A stretch of 64,000 nucleotides of DNA, taken from positions 16,602,001 through 16,666,000 of the forward strand of contig JARWIR010000008.1 of NCBI GenBank assembly GCA_029959085.1. Direction: 5' to 3'. Below are positions 12,401-24,966 of the stretch, one piece after another (the first letter of the stretch is position 1; each line of letters opens with the position of its first letter). The position numbers were made by a program, and so were the translations under genes. This DNA is from Nemophila menziesii (Eukaryota > Streptophyta > Magnoliopsida > Boraginales > Hydrophyllaceae). The notes under the pieces were generated by a model. It did no database searches, was not told the DNA's origin, and was given only the letters and a program-made list of their open reading frames with translations.

Positions 12401-12770
12401 TACTCAGACGTTCGTCCACTACAGCAACGCGCGTGTTGAAGGTGGTAACCCGTTAATCACTGGTTCTGAAAAAAATGCCAAGCGGGTAGCCACTACAATA
12501 ATGAACAAAATCTGGCCGGGAGCTACCAGGAAGAAGTACGAGAGATTTGCGGCACCTTTGCACAGAATGGTAACTGACTGGAGGGATTCAGGTATTTACA
12601 TGCTGATTTGTATGAATGATGTGTTCCGTCTCAAAACAGTCAGGGGTGTGTACAAGATATGCACATACAGAGGCCTCCGCAAAACTATAATAAACACGCT
12701 CCTAGCGGACAAAAATTGTTTGCCTGTTGTTCGAAAAGCCCGTATGCGCGATGTATTAAAAAATGTGTGA
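9439..12770 (+). CDS. MULE-encoded Ulp1(C48)-like protein 1, catalytic residues replaced
   Basis: Five exons, all phase 0: 9439-10071, 10141-10281, 10361-12007, 12125-12181, 12240-12770, giving 1,002 aa with consensus GT-AG borders. Residues 1-258 form a helical N-terminal domain with FGGVPLKITPMDVRLIMGV, resembling the DUF1985/plant-mobile-domain type found in plant transposons. A coiled coil follows (about 314-357), then a long polar region with two copies of a basic motif (DRRGTRRKACGS; DRGNRRKAIGS). Residues about 750-1002 resemble an Ulp1 peptidase, but the catalytic positions read Leu871-Trp instead of His-Trp, Ser888 instead of Asp, and Ser943 (DSGIYML) instead of Cys. A peptidase activity is therefore unlikely; a binding role is inferred. 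The start is set by homology to gene 2. It resembles ULP-like MULE cargo and, in setting, VANDAL vanB/vanC genes. Confidence 0.8.
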
Positions 12771-13300
12771 CATTTAAGGTTGTTTTCTGTTGGTTTGTCA
12801 GTCGTCGAACTTATTATATATAATTGTTAGTCTACATTGTAATGTTTAAGTTGTAGGGTGACTTTAAATTTGATGTATGATGCTGTTATGTTTATGGACC
12901 TCTACGTATACTGTATATTCAAGTTATGTTTGTTTAACAATTCTGAACCACCTAACCTTGTTAATATGATTAGCTAAATCTCACAATCACGCCTAAAAAA
13001 ATTACAAGCTGGCGTACACAATGTACATGCTGGAATGGGCACACACCCTTTTGGTTTGATCGTATCTAATACAAGGTGGAAGCTTGACACGACAATTATA
13101 CGCCATATCTATTTCGAGAGAACGCGAACAACTACCATTCCGGCATATACACGTCAAAAAACGTACGTATATATATGCAACAGAGTTGACGTGTGTGAAG
13201 AATACTTTTATTTGGTCAAATAAATAAATGAAAAAACCTGATTAATTTGTACCCCTGTCCTACATAACCCGGCAGGGGTGCTTGTTGAAAGTTGATAGAG
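12771..13300. other. 3' flank of MULE gene 1, non-coding
   Basis: AT-rich spacer after the stop codon. There is no gene and no dense palindrome repeat until about 13310. It probably holds the 3' UTR and polyadenylation region of gene 1. Confidence 0.5.
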
Positions 13301-13309
13301 TCCTACATA

Positions 13310-16300
13310 TTGAGGTTGGGTCTATGCCCATACCTTTCCTTTTACAACAATTGATATAACAAAACGGGTAATCATCGCGGGTGGATTTCCATGAAATGGC
13401 TTACGGTGTAGATATTAATGTATTCTCTTGGGCATATGCCCATAACGATATTTTTTTTGGCAATTCGAGTGCTTCTAATCTGACCTGGTTGCTCGTGGTG
13501 ACAATTGTGTACGTTTCAAACGAATGTGTATATTTTCACCGGGAAAAAATATGGTAGGGATAGAACTTGTCGCCATTTGGGTAGATGCCCGTAACGAAGA
13601 ATAACGTTAATTCAAGTTCTTATGCATACCGTCATCAGCGGTTAAAGCAATCGTGGTAATTCCCATGTTGTAGTTGTTAGCACGAGCAACCAAATCAGAT
13701 TATTAGCCAACGAATAGCCAAAAAAACATAGGTCCGTGCATGTACCCATTTGTCTCAGCGGTATCTAACGGTAAAGCCACTATATGGAGATCTGTTCGCA
13801 AATGGTTAACCGTTTGTTATAGCATTTGTTGTAAAAGGAATGTTATGGGCATATACCCAAGGTCGCTACATAGGCATCTATACACTTTCACCCCGCGCCC
13901 CTGACGGTATATGTAAGCCGTGATAGGGACAGTATTCTTTGTCATGGGCATCTACGCAAACGGTAACAAGGTCTAACCATATTGCGGGCATTACGTACAT
14001 TCTGAAAACCAACTTTCGTAACTACGCCCACATGAACTTAAAGAATATTAGTTCATTATACCAATTGGGCGGATAGCATTAGACTTTAATTTGGTCAGTT
14101 ACCCAAAACCCCCGTAATGGGATCTCCCAATTGGTATAGGTAGTCAATCGACTGAACCTATATATTGATATGGGCATCTACCAAAGATTACCACGTTACA
14201 GCCATATTGTTATCATTCTGTATATAATGATCTCGAATTTTATTCAATACGCAAAGATGAACAAAATGACCGCCAGTTCGTTAAAGCAATTGGTGAAAGT
14301 CTAATGCAACTTCAACGTTTGTATTGGGCGAGTATTAGTCGTAACTATCATCACGTAACATGAGCTGTTCGGCCGTCTAATCAATTGATAATACGGTCCA
14401 CCTGATTGTATAGGTATCAAGTCAAATCACCGAAAAATATATTGCTATGGGCATGCACAAATGTCACTATTTTCTAATATGCACGCAATGATAGTGAATT
14501 AGCCAATGCCGGTATGCATAAGTAGTTGAATTAACTTTTTTTTATTAGGAGTATCTATCCAATTGTCATCACGGTCTATCCTTATTTTGTGAATAGTGTA
14601 GATATTGAATACATAATCTTGTTAAAACGCCCACTTCGACTTAAAGATTACCCGTTCGTTGTAGCAATGGGTGGACACAAGTTAGCCTTCCATATGGACA
14701 TCTACCCATCTCCTACGTATGGCCATGTACCACATAGTTACCACGATCAACCAGAACAGCCTAGAAGCCATCAAAATAACAAGGAGAAATGGATATGGGC
14801 ATGTACCCAATGGACTATATTATTATCTACCCCGAAAGCCACAATATGAGAGTCTACCCGCAATGATTACCCGTTCGTTATAGCAAATGTTCTAAAATGA
14901 CTGGTATGGGCATCTACCGGTAAAGCCACTATATGGAGGTCTGTCCGCAAATGGGTAACCGTTTGTTATAGCATTTGTTGTAAAAGGAATGGTATGGGCG
15001 TATACCCAACGTCGCTACATAGGCATCTATACACTTTCACCACGCCCCCCTGACGGTATATGTAAGCCGTGATATTGACATTATTCTTTGTCCTGGGCAT
15101 CTACGCAAACGTTAACAATGTCTAACCATATTGCGGGCATTACGTAGATACTGACAACCAACTTTCGTAACTACGCCCACATGAACGTAAAGAATATCAG
15201 TTCATTATACCAATTGGGCGGATAGCATTATACTTTAATTTGGTCAGTTACCCAAATCCCCCGTAATGGGATCTCCCAATTGGTATAGGTAGTCTAACGA
15301 ATGAACCTATATATTGATATGGGCATCTACCAAAGATTACCACGTTACAGCCATATTGTTATCATTCTGTATATAATGGTCTCGAATTTTATTCAATACG
15401 CAAAGATGAACAGAATGACCGCCAGTTCGTTAAAGCAATTGGTGAAAGTCTAATGCAACATCAACGTTTGTATTGGGCGAGTATTAGTCGTACCTATCAT
15501 CACGTAACATGAGCTGTTCGTCTATCTACCCAATTCATAATACGGTCCAACTGATTGTATAGGTATCAAGTCAAATCACCGAAAAATATATTACTATGGG
15601 CATGCACACATGTCACTATTTTCTAATCTGCACGCAATGATTACCCGTTCGATATAGAATTTGTCGAAGATTAACGACTCTTCAATATGGGCAGCTACCC
15701 CAACATCAAAATATGGGCACCTACCCAAATGCTTTATTAGCCAATGCCGGTACGCATAAGTAGTTGAATTAACTTTTTTTTTATTATGAGTATCTATCCA
15801 ATTGTCATCACGGTCTATCGTTATTTTGTGCATAGTGTAGATATTGAATACATAATTTTGTTAAAACGCCAACTTCAACTTAAATATTACCCGTTCGTTG
15901 TAGCAATGGGTGGACACAAGTTAGCCTTCCATATGGACATCTACCCATCTCCTAAGTATGGCCATGTACCAAAGAGTTACCACGATCAACCAGAACAGCC
16001 TAGAAGCCATCAAAATAACAAGGAAAAATTGATATGGGCATGTACCCAATGGACTATATTATTATCTACCCCGAAAGCCACAATATGAGAGTCTACCCGC
16101 AATGATTACCCGTTCGTTATAGCAAATGTTCTAAAATGACTGTTATGGGCATCTACCCAAAGTAACTGTATAGGCATCTGTCCACTTTCACCCAACACCC
16201 CTGACGGTATGTGTAATCCGTGGTATTAACACTATTCTTTGTTATGGGCATCTACACAATCGTTAACAAGGTTTTATCCATATTGTGGGCATTATGTAGA

Positions 16301-16830
16301 TACTGACAACCGACTTTCGTGCATACGCCCACGTGAACTTAAATAAAAACCGTCCAGTATAGCATTTGTTCGGGAAGCATTAGACTTTAAGTTGGGCATT
16401 AACCCAAATCCTCCGTACGGGGGTCTAACACGGCAACTACAGAAGTATAACACGGCACATCCATATTGCTATCATTCGGTAAACAATGATACCAAAAATC
16501 CTAGAATAAGCAAAGATGAACATAAGGGCTAGCCGTTCGTCATAGCAGTTGGTGAAAAACGAATTAGGCTTCCATATGGCTATCTACCAAATTGTTATCA
16601 AGGTCGTCTGTATTGCATAGTGAATTCGTCGAATTATCGATATACATTGACTGGGGGCAGTTACCGAAAAACACTGAATTGATATATACCCCCCCGGACA
16701 CTATATGGTTATAGCAAGAAATATGTAAAAAAAGAAATCGACTACCATATGGCAATCTAACCAAATCTACTACATGGTCAGCTACCCAACTGTTATCACG
16801 GTCAACCAAATTGTTCGCACGTGGTCATTA
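13310..16830. repeat. Palindrome array A (TGGGCATCTACCCA-type) between genes 1 and 2
   Basis: Non-coding DNA with many copies of a degenerate 14-bp palindrome, TGGG(C/T)A--T(A/G)CCCA. Examples are TGGGCATATGCCCA at 13429-13442 (perfect palindrome), TGGGCATATACCCA near 13842, TGGGCATGTACCCA near 14798, and TGGGCATCTACCCA at 16146-16159. Copies sit in longer recurrent blocks, such as CGTTCGTTATAGCAA, CCCCTGACGGTATATGTAA and CATTATACCAATTGGGCG. Half-sites and decayed copies are common. Apparent short reading frames here are repeat-derived and not conserved as proteins. Confidence 0.85.
13770..16157 (+). repeat. Tandem duplication of a ~1.15-kb repeat block
   Basis: Copy 1 starts GGTAAAGCCACTATATGGAG at 13770 and runs to 14918. 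Copy 2 starts with the same sequence at 14919 and runs to about 16157. Matching blocks stay in order with an offset of 1,149 bp, rising to 1,239 bp after a 90-bp difference near 15640-15735. Sequence identity is high by eye, so the duplication is fairly recent. Confidence 0.85.
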
Positions 16831-17220
16831 ACGTATAAAAATGAAATAAGGCTTATAAAAGCATCGCATTCATTTCGATTGTACAGTGTAACGTAATATT
16901 ATATTTTTCAATACATTTTATTTGTCGACGCACTATAAAAGTCAACGATTTTAAATTGTCCGTATGTCGCAGGTCAATAAGGGTCAATGAATTGGCTTGG
17001 CTTTGTTGGTAATAATAATTCAAAATTATAGGCAAAAAAAAAACCACGTTCAGCAAAAACACAACAATTGGCGCTTGAAAAGGTCATCTAGTAAAGCAAG
17101 ACACGCAAAAGCCTTTTCTTTCTTAGTTGATTAGACATAAAGCAGATAGAAAGTGATATTGAGTCTACACCTTAACCGATGCAGCAAAAGGGTTACCCAT
17201 CGTACTACTTACAAACAATA
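16830..17220 (+). promoter_or_regulatory. Promoter-like block upstream of MULE gene 2 (duplicated at 30840-31205)
   Basis: A block running from GGCTTATAAAAGCATCGCAT through GGTCATCTAGTAAAGCAAGA to CCGATGCAGCAAAAGG. It lies about 430-800 bp before the gene 2 start and recurs in the same orientation at 30840-31205. The TTATAAAAG sequence could be a TATA-type element. A likely leader intron of gene 2 begins at 17300 (TCCAG|GTAAAA) and ends at an AG just before the start codon. Confidence 0.5.
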
Positions 17221-17654
17221 GCACTTATATCTATCTTCTTCGGTCTATCAGAAAGTTCAAGCTACTTTGAAAACATAAGGGTTAAGGAAGCTTATCCAGG
17301 TAAAACAATAATTTTGTTTCTGCTTGAATAATGTAATTATATACTTTTCAGGGTTAGAATAACACTAGTTTTTGTAATTTTTTTACTAAACCCTAGCCCA
17401 TGCTATATTTGAGCTAAAAAAAAAACCGGAAATATATATATGAGGGAGCTATCTAAGTTGTCAAAATGAATATAAATTTTATTGGAAAAACCAGAAATGT
17501 TATGTTTGTAATGAACCTGTGAATAGATTTGTTGTTAGTTGTATATTTGTCATACGCAATAGTGTTAGTATATTGGTGTTTATTAATTTGTTTAAAACAA
17601 AATCATATTACCATTGATTGTTATAAAGAGAGTTACAGTGTTCCATATAGGGAA

Positions 17655-20595
17655 ATGAGTGAGTACAGGTGTACGTTGAACACGCTATATAATGTACTGA
17701 AGGATCCCAACTTGACAAGTTATTACTTGGATGGTCTAACAACTTCTCCGTTTTACGGGCTGCTCTATGGGCTTCATAGTCATGAGAGTGGTAAGGGGTT
17801 ATCGAAGAACGAGCCTTTGATTAGAGACATAATTAACACATACGATGGAAAGAGACAGGCATTTGTTTTAGGAGGTGTATATAAACATATAACACCAAAA
17901 GATGTGGAGCTAATTCTAGGTGTAGAAGGTGGTCCGGATAGGGTACCAAGATATACTCAGAGCGAAATGAGGGCGTCGGACTGGTTCACAAAGACTTTCC
18001 CCGGATTTAGTACCGGAACTTTGCCGCAGAAAGCTGTGAAGGACAAAATAAAAGAGGTTTTGAGAGACAGGCGACCGGGAGGAAGAAGGACTTTAGTTAG
18101 GTGCGTTAACATGTTAACCTTATCAACATTTATATACCCAACACAGTCAGGGCGGATTACGCAATGGCACGTCAAAATTTCCGAGGAGGTAGATAAAATG
18201 AAGCTGTATAATTGGCCAAAACATATCGCAAACAACCTTATGGACCCAGACAAGGGGCTCGGTCAAAGTTGTTGTATTATGCTAGTGGTAAGCCTATGTG
18301 GGTGGTTTGATTATTCTTTGCTTATACCTAACCGATTTTTTTTCCATGCATACGAATAGCCTTGGTTTGCAGAGCACGTAACAGGGTCTGGTTTGACCCT
18401 TGTGAACGAGAACAATATCCCGCGGATATTCAAGTGGAGCATTTCAGCCGCACCATCAACATTCGACCAGGACGTTATAAAACAGCTAACTCCCGATAGG
18501 GTATGTACATCAGTTTTCACATTATACCATGGTTTTCACACTGTGAAGTAATCTAATAAACATTCCTTATGCACAGGTTTTAGCGGGGTCATTGGAAATG
18601 ACAGAAGCAGAGTTATTAGAGTATGGATTGATCGCTGAAAACAACCCTTGTGCGGAAGACGCAGACAATGTTGACATCTTATCTGGAGAAAAGCAAATTC
18701 ATACCGAAACTCATTATGTACTGTCAGAAACGAACAATGTCTCATCCGCATATGATGTGGAATTTAAAAGTGTTAAAAAGGAATTGGAAAAGGAGAAGTT
18801 ACTTAACGATGGCCTGCTTGAAGATTTGATCTCAGAGGACACTGAGAATATAATTCTACGAAGTGAAGTCAAACGTTTGCGTAGTATTCTGTTAAATTCA
18901 TGCAATATAAGCTATCATAAGGTGCCACAACCTAAAGTATCTGATCTGCGATACACACTAAGCTGCGAAACAAGTATAGAAAAGAATACAGCCGATATTC
19001 CAGTTAATAGTATAGACCTCAACAACCCATTGAACGTTACAGACGTTCCTGAATGGGATAACACTTTGGATGTATCCTCCTTTTACGTTGTAGATGAACC
19101 CTACAAGAGCTCAGCTAGCGGGGGGGCGATTTACAACAATGAAGATGAATCTATACATGATCGTGTGACCGAGACAAGGGCATTTGATACTGTGGGTAAG
19201 CGTTTGTTTGACGACGAGAGCGATTTAGTGGACATGAATATGTGTCAATCTGATGGAGAACAAACTGAAGCACACGATGTTGGAAAAAATGAGTCTGTTT
19301 TACCAAATAAAGATTACATTGACTACTCATCAGGCAACGAATATTATGACATTGATCTGTCAAAGTTAGTAGACCAAATTGCAGAATCTGAAGGGTTAAG
19401 TCCAGTTCGTAATCGGAGAAGTTCGTTGGTTGATAGAGTTAAAGAAACAGATCGAGCAAACCGGAAAAAAGGTGTTGGAGAACATTTTATCACGGGACAA
19501 ACACCGCGAAAACGAAGGGGGGGTGGACGCCAATCAGAAACAGATTCTTTCGCCAATGATGGTATCACTGGTGAAAAATTTCACGGACGGCTTTGTTTGA
19601 GCCCCGATGATAATATGGATGCATCGGCATCGATAGTTGAAACAGTACTGGTTCCATTTTCAACGTTGGACCTCGGAATAAGGTATAAGACTAATCTAGC
19701 TCGGAAGGATGATCTAGCTGTATTACGTTATATTAAGACACATATAAGTGGTGCCACCCCCGTATGGAAAATGGATGGATGTTTGGTGACAGTGGATGAT
19801 TGCTTGATGATAGGGGAAGAATGTGCTGTGAATTGGGAGGTGAGAACAAATACGATTTTTATTTTTTATCCCATACAGAACTAACATAAAATATTTTATC
19901 ATAATCCATCAGGTAATGGAAGCTGTAATGGGGATTTGGCAAGCCGTTAATGACAGGAAGAACGGAAGTCATAAAATGCAGTTTCTATCATCCAGGCTTA
20001 TGGTATTTTTTAAACACTTTTCAACAATTTGAATACATGTTGTATACTATGTACATTGGTAACGTGATTACTTTTATTCTAGTGCAATGAACAAGGAGAG
20101 GTTGATCGTGCTTTTGGGATATCTAAAAGGTTATTTACTGAAAAGGACGTCGTAGTGATACCTACATTAGCTAAGTCGGGTGATGCATCTGTGTGGAGTA
20201 TGATTGTGTACACTAAGCACAATGATACCTTTGAACATTACTCGTCCATACTTCGCAAGAGACACCGTACATTGTCTGAAGAATCTGTTGAGCATGCTAA
20301 CAAAATAGTTGAAGTTTTATGTGAGAAACTATGGCCTGAGCTTCATGGGCACGAACAAAAAAAATTGTTGCCCAATAAAGTCAAGGGGACCGCCGGTCTC
20401 GGTCCTTGGGAGGAATCCGGTGTCTATGTGCTACAAGGAATGTTCGACTTATTCAGGAGGAAGCCATTTAACCGTTCATACCGGAAGTCCGAAATGAATA
20501 GTGTGCGTCAGTACTTGGTAAACTTGATCCTGCACGATGAAAAGGCAACTGAAGTTGTTGCACAAGCAAGAAGGAGGGATTTCATAATAGGATGA
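17655..20595 (+). CDS. MULE-encoded Ulp1(C48)-like protein 2, catalytic residues replaced
   Basis: Five phase-0 exons: 17655-18287, 18360-18500, 18577-19839, 19913-20002, 20083-20595, giving 879 aa. Exons 1 and 2 are 633 and 141 nt, exactly as in gene 1, and the proteins align from the first residue (MSEYRCTLNTLYNVL beside MTEDRCSLAAVFKIV). That sets the start at 17655 although the frame is open further upstream. Order: N-terminal DUF1985/mobile-domain-like region (1-258), coiled coil (VKKELEKEKLLNDGL), acidic linker, one basic motif (DRANRKKGVGEHFI), then an Ulp1-like domain. Catalytic positions read Val746-Trp, Ser763 and Ser821 (ESGVYVL) in place of His, Asp and Cys. Like gene 1 it is probably a non-enzymatic binding protein (inference). 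No frame damage is seen. Confidence 0.8.
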
Positions 20596-21120
20596 TTTTC
20601 CCCTTTTTATTTATGTGTGTGTTTTTGTAAACCTACGCTACTTTAGTGATAACCGTAACTTTCTTGTTCCGCATGGTGATATATCCACGCATATGATATT
20701 TATTAAATTTCAACAAATTTCCACACATATCAATTTGGGTATGAGTTCATTACTAATCATTGTGCATATGACAACTGATTGTAGATCGTATCACATATCA
20801 TGTTAATAGTTATGATTGAGCATATACCCATTCTGATTGTTCTTAATATACACACGTCGTGGTTGTTTGACATGCAGTTCTAACGATGTTCTTGCGACGC
20901 ATCTTACACAACTAATAATACGTCACTGACCAAGCAACTCATGAGATATGTAAAATTTTCCATTAAAATCGGCTACATACAAAAAAATAGATCCTCACGC
21001 AGGCTCATGCTCATTCTGTTTGATTGTGTAGATAAACCAACAAACACAAACGCCAATATGGGCACCCAAACATTTGAAAGTTGTGCACAATCACTGTATA
21101 CAGATAAAAGTTTTGGCTCC
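20596..21120. other. 3' flank of MULE gene 2, non-coding
   Basis: AT-rich spacer with no gene. Only a few decayed palindrome half-sites occur near its right edge. Confidence 0.5.
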
Positions 21121-21600
21121 TTTGAAAGTTGTGCAATTGTTATGGGCATCCACCCAATAATATTATACTTGGGTAGATGCCCATATCAAATATATAGGGT
21201 AGCATCGACATAGTACCTACACAATTGGGTAGATGCCCGCACGGATGATTTGGGTAGATACCCATATTGAAGTCTAATTCGTTTTCCCCCAGTAGCTATA
21301 ACGAACAGGGAGTCTTTAGGTTCATTTGGTCGTACTGACGAAAGTCCGGTTTCAGTATCTACATAATGCCCACAATATGGACAGACATTGTTAACGATTG
21401 GGTAGATGCCCATAACAAAAGAATAATTTTTATTCCACTGCTTACATATACCGTCGGGGGCGCGCGGTAAAATTGGGTAGATGCCTATATAGTGTCTTTT
21501 GGGTAGATGCCAGACCATTCATTTTTTCAACAATTGCTATCACGCACGGGTAATCATTACGGGTCGATGCCCATATTGGCTTTGGGTATATACCAATTTT
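21120..21600 (-). repeat. Palindrome array B, inverted block
   Basis: Contains TGGGTAGATGCCCA (21170-21183) and close variants near 21225, 21250, 21400 and 21480. The surrounding sequence is the reverse complement of the blocks at about 35690-36010: CATTATGTAGATACTGA appears here as TCAGTATCTACATAATG, and the ACGGTATATGTAA block as TTACATATACCGTCGG. The block is therefore inverted relative to arrays A, C and most of D. Confidence 0.8.
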
Positions 21601-23960
21601 GGCACGTATAATATACTATAATCATACTCCCCGTACTAGTTGATATATTCCATTTATATATGTATATACTAGTTGTGAAACACATGATAAATATGCACTG
21701 CTAATGGGTAACTACTGGATGTGCTACTTGTTATTTATTGATTTTGGTATATACCAGAGGTGGTTATAAGAGGCGTTTATTTTACAAGAGTTCATTATAA
21801 GATATACCAACTATGTTCATATATCAATTGTGAAACATATGATTGAGATACACTACTAGTGGGTGACTACTAGATGTCGTACTTGGTGTTTTACCATTTA
21901 GGTATATACCAAGAGGTGGTTATAATATATGATTGAGATACCAAAGCATTGGCATCAAAATTGACCGAGTTATTACTAATTCGCCCATCAACATCATCTT
22001 TCCGTATTTAACATTACGTAGGGTTGGGTAGAAGCCAATCAGATTCCTTTTTGTGTGTACACCCATTGGAAATGTTTGTGCATACAGCCATCAAAGTCAA
22101 CCCTCCACGTAAGTGACTTTATGTATGGTTGGACATACGCCCATCAACAACTTTCGCAATACACCCATTCGAAATTACTAGTCCAGCCTTTTGAGTGGGT
22201 GTGCACCCGGTTTGTCACCAATAATGACTGATTTGTTTGGTGGGCACCCATCAAGATCACCTATTCGTTCGCTTTAGATGCATTGCTAATGGTGTTATTG
22301 GGGTAACTACTAGACGCGGCACTTGCTATTTAACTATTTGGGTAATACCAGAGGTGGTTAAAAAATATGCTTATTTTACTAGATTTTGGTTAGAAGACGT
22401 GCTTATTTAACTACAGGTGGTTATAAGATATAACAATTTCGGTATATAACCATTGTTAGGGGCGTACAAAATACTGTAACAATACGAAAATGTAGTATTG
22501 GGCATATACCAATTATGTTTGTATATACCATTTGTGAAACATATGGATGAGATACACTACTAATGGATGACTACTACATGCCTATATTTTGACTTTGGGT
22601 AGATGCCCATACCATTCTTTTTTTCAACAATTGCTATCACGCACGGGTAATCATTACGGGTGGATGCCCATATTGGCTTTGGGTATATGCCCATTGGACG
22701 TTGTAAGAGGCGTTAATTTTACAAGAGTTCATTATAAGATATACCAGCTATGTTCATATATCAATTGTGAAACATATAATTGAGATACACTACTAGTGGG
22801 TAACTACTAGATGTCGTACTTGGTGTTTTACCATTTAGGTATATACCAAGAGGTGGTTATAATACATAATTGAGATACCAAGCATTGGGCGTGGATGCAC
22901 ACATGTTTTGGCGTCAAAATGAAACGAGTTATTTCTAATTCGCCCATCAACAACATCTTTCCGTCTTTGACATTACGTAGGGTTGGGTATACGCCAATCA
23001 GATTCCTTTTGTGTGTACCCCCATTGGAAATGTTTGTGCATACACCCATCCAAGTTACCCCTCCCCGTAAGTGACTTTATGTATGGTTGGATATACGCCC
23101 GGCAACAACTTTTGCAATACACCCATTCGAAATGACTAGTCAGGCATTTTGAGTGGGTGTGCACCGGGTTTTTTACCAATGTTGACTGATTTGCTTGCAA
23201 TGGACCCATCAAGATCACCCATTCTTTCGCTTGAGATGCATTAGTAATGGTGTTATTGGGGTAACTACTAGATGCGGCACTTGGTTTTTACCTATTCGGG
23301 TAATACCAGAGGGGGTTAAAAAATGTGTTTATTTTACTAGATTTGGTTAGAAAACGTGCTTATTTTACTGCAGTGGGGTATAAGATATAACAAAATCAGT
23401 ATACACCCATTTCAGGCCCGTACAATATACTGCACCAAATACGAAACTGTAAATAGTGGGCATATCCCAAAAATGTTTGTATATACCAAATGTGAAAAAT
23501 ATGTTTGAGATACACTACTAATGGATGACTACTAGATGTGGTACTTGGTGTTTACCCATTTAGTAATCTAACAGATGTGGTTATAATATACACGATTTGG
23601 GTATATACCGTTTGGTGTACGTAAAATATACTAGGACTATAGTAGTAAGTATATTCCTATTATATATGTATATACTTATTGTGCAGCATATGATTCAGAT
23701 GCATTACGTAGTATAACTATTAGATGTGATGTCTGGTAATTACTCATTTGAAAAATACCAAAGGTGGTTATAAGAGTTGATTATTTTACAATAGGTGGTA
23801 ATAAGATAGGCCTATATGGAAATATACCCATTAGGAGAACATACAATAGAATATCAACATGAACTGTAATAGTGGGGGTATACCAAATTATGTTTCTATA
23901 TACCAATTGTGAAACATATAGTTGAGATACACTACAAATGGATACTTGGTGTGTACAAGT
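21600..23960. repeat. Second repeat family (GGTATATACC-type), with a 959-bp tandem duplication
   Basis: A different repeat from the 14-bp palindrome. Units contain GGTATATACCA, AGAGGTGGTTATAA, TTGTGAAACATATGATTGAG and ACTACTAGATG blocks, recurring near 21660, 21780, 21840, 22300, 22530, 22780, 23250, 23490, 23580 and 23880. The segment at about 21755-22713 is repeated at 22714-23600 with an offset of 959 bp (for example ACATTACGTAGGGTTGGG at 22011 and 22970). Copies of TGGGTAGATGCCCA at 22596-22609 and TGGGTATATGCCCA near 22680 are embedded. No protein gene is supported. Confidence 0.8.
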
Positions 23961-24966
23961 ATGTATGGAAACATTATTGGGTGTATAACATAAACCATAA
24001 AACCATAAAAACCTATTGGGTTTTCACCAATTTCCATTTGAATTATTTCCTAAGTGTGTCGCTGATTAAAAAAAAAGGGTTCGTCCTGTGGCAACCAAAC
24101 ATTTGGGTGTATACCAATGCACGCCGTCGTTGTCGGATTACCTTGAGTATACGTGATTAATAGTATGGTTCAATGGGGTAGATGCCCATGCGATGTATAC
24201 GGTTATGTGTCGAAACTGACACTTACTGTGCATGGTACGTAAAAATGACTAATTGGGCCCGAACATATCACAAATCTACGAATATATCCCCGAAGTTAAA
24301 GCAACGTAAAAGGTTATCTAGAAAGATTAAATTAATTTTCATAACGAAGATATGACATCTAAAAAAAACTAATGGTAAAAAAATCAAAAATATGGAAAAC
24401 CCTAACAGGATACATGCGGTGGGGAAGTTACATGGAAAAGTAGTGACCCATTGATTTTTGCTAATACGCAACTTCCGGACAAAACAAAAAAAACTACTTT
24501 ACATATGCTCTGCTTACATTACATTCTATCACATCAAGCATGAACAACCTCTCTCCAAATTCTGACAGCACTTGAGTATATCTCATTGCTAAACGTGTAA
24601 CCTACTTTTCTGCAAGGTGTGTATAGTCCCAATGTAATACAAACCCATTCAAAATCAAAAAATATATTAAAACACTTTTCACACCTTCATACCCATTTAT
24701 CTGCTACTGAAGAAAAAGAGTGTTGAACACCAATCAAAACAAGATTCGTTCACAGGTAATATAAACAGCTACACATTATGTGGCGCTTTAGTGTTGAGTT
24801 ATATGCATTCTAAATATACGATTATGCTTCTCTAATATTATGTTTTAGCTTTTTAGGTCATATATTAGGAAATCTTAAAACACATTACATACTAAGATTT
24901 ACAAAGCATATGGTGGATGTTGTATATTAATAGAAATTTCTTTCATGTTTTTAGGAGAACTTGAAA
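23960..24966 (+). promoter_or_regulatory. Upstream region and leader of MULE gene 3
   Basis: Non-coding. One TGGGGTAGATGCCCATG site lies near 24176. A probable leader intron starts at 24756 (TTCACAG|GTAATA) and ends at about 24953 (TTTTTAG|GAGAAC), 13 bp before the start codon. No sequence equivalent to the N-terminal domain of genes 1 and 2 was recognised here. Confidence 0.5.

Noticed and set aside
14589..16088. Open frames of 80-100 residues that look alike (around 14589-14849 and 15786-16088)
   Set aside because: They are translations of the tandem 1.15-kb repeat block. No known domain, no splice context, and similarity is explained at DNA level.
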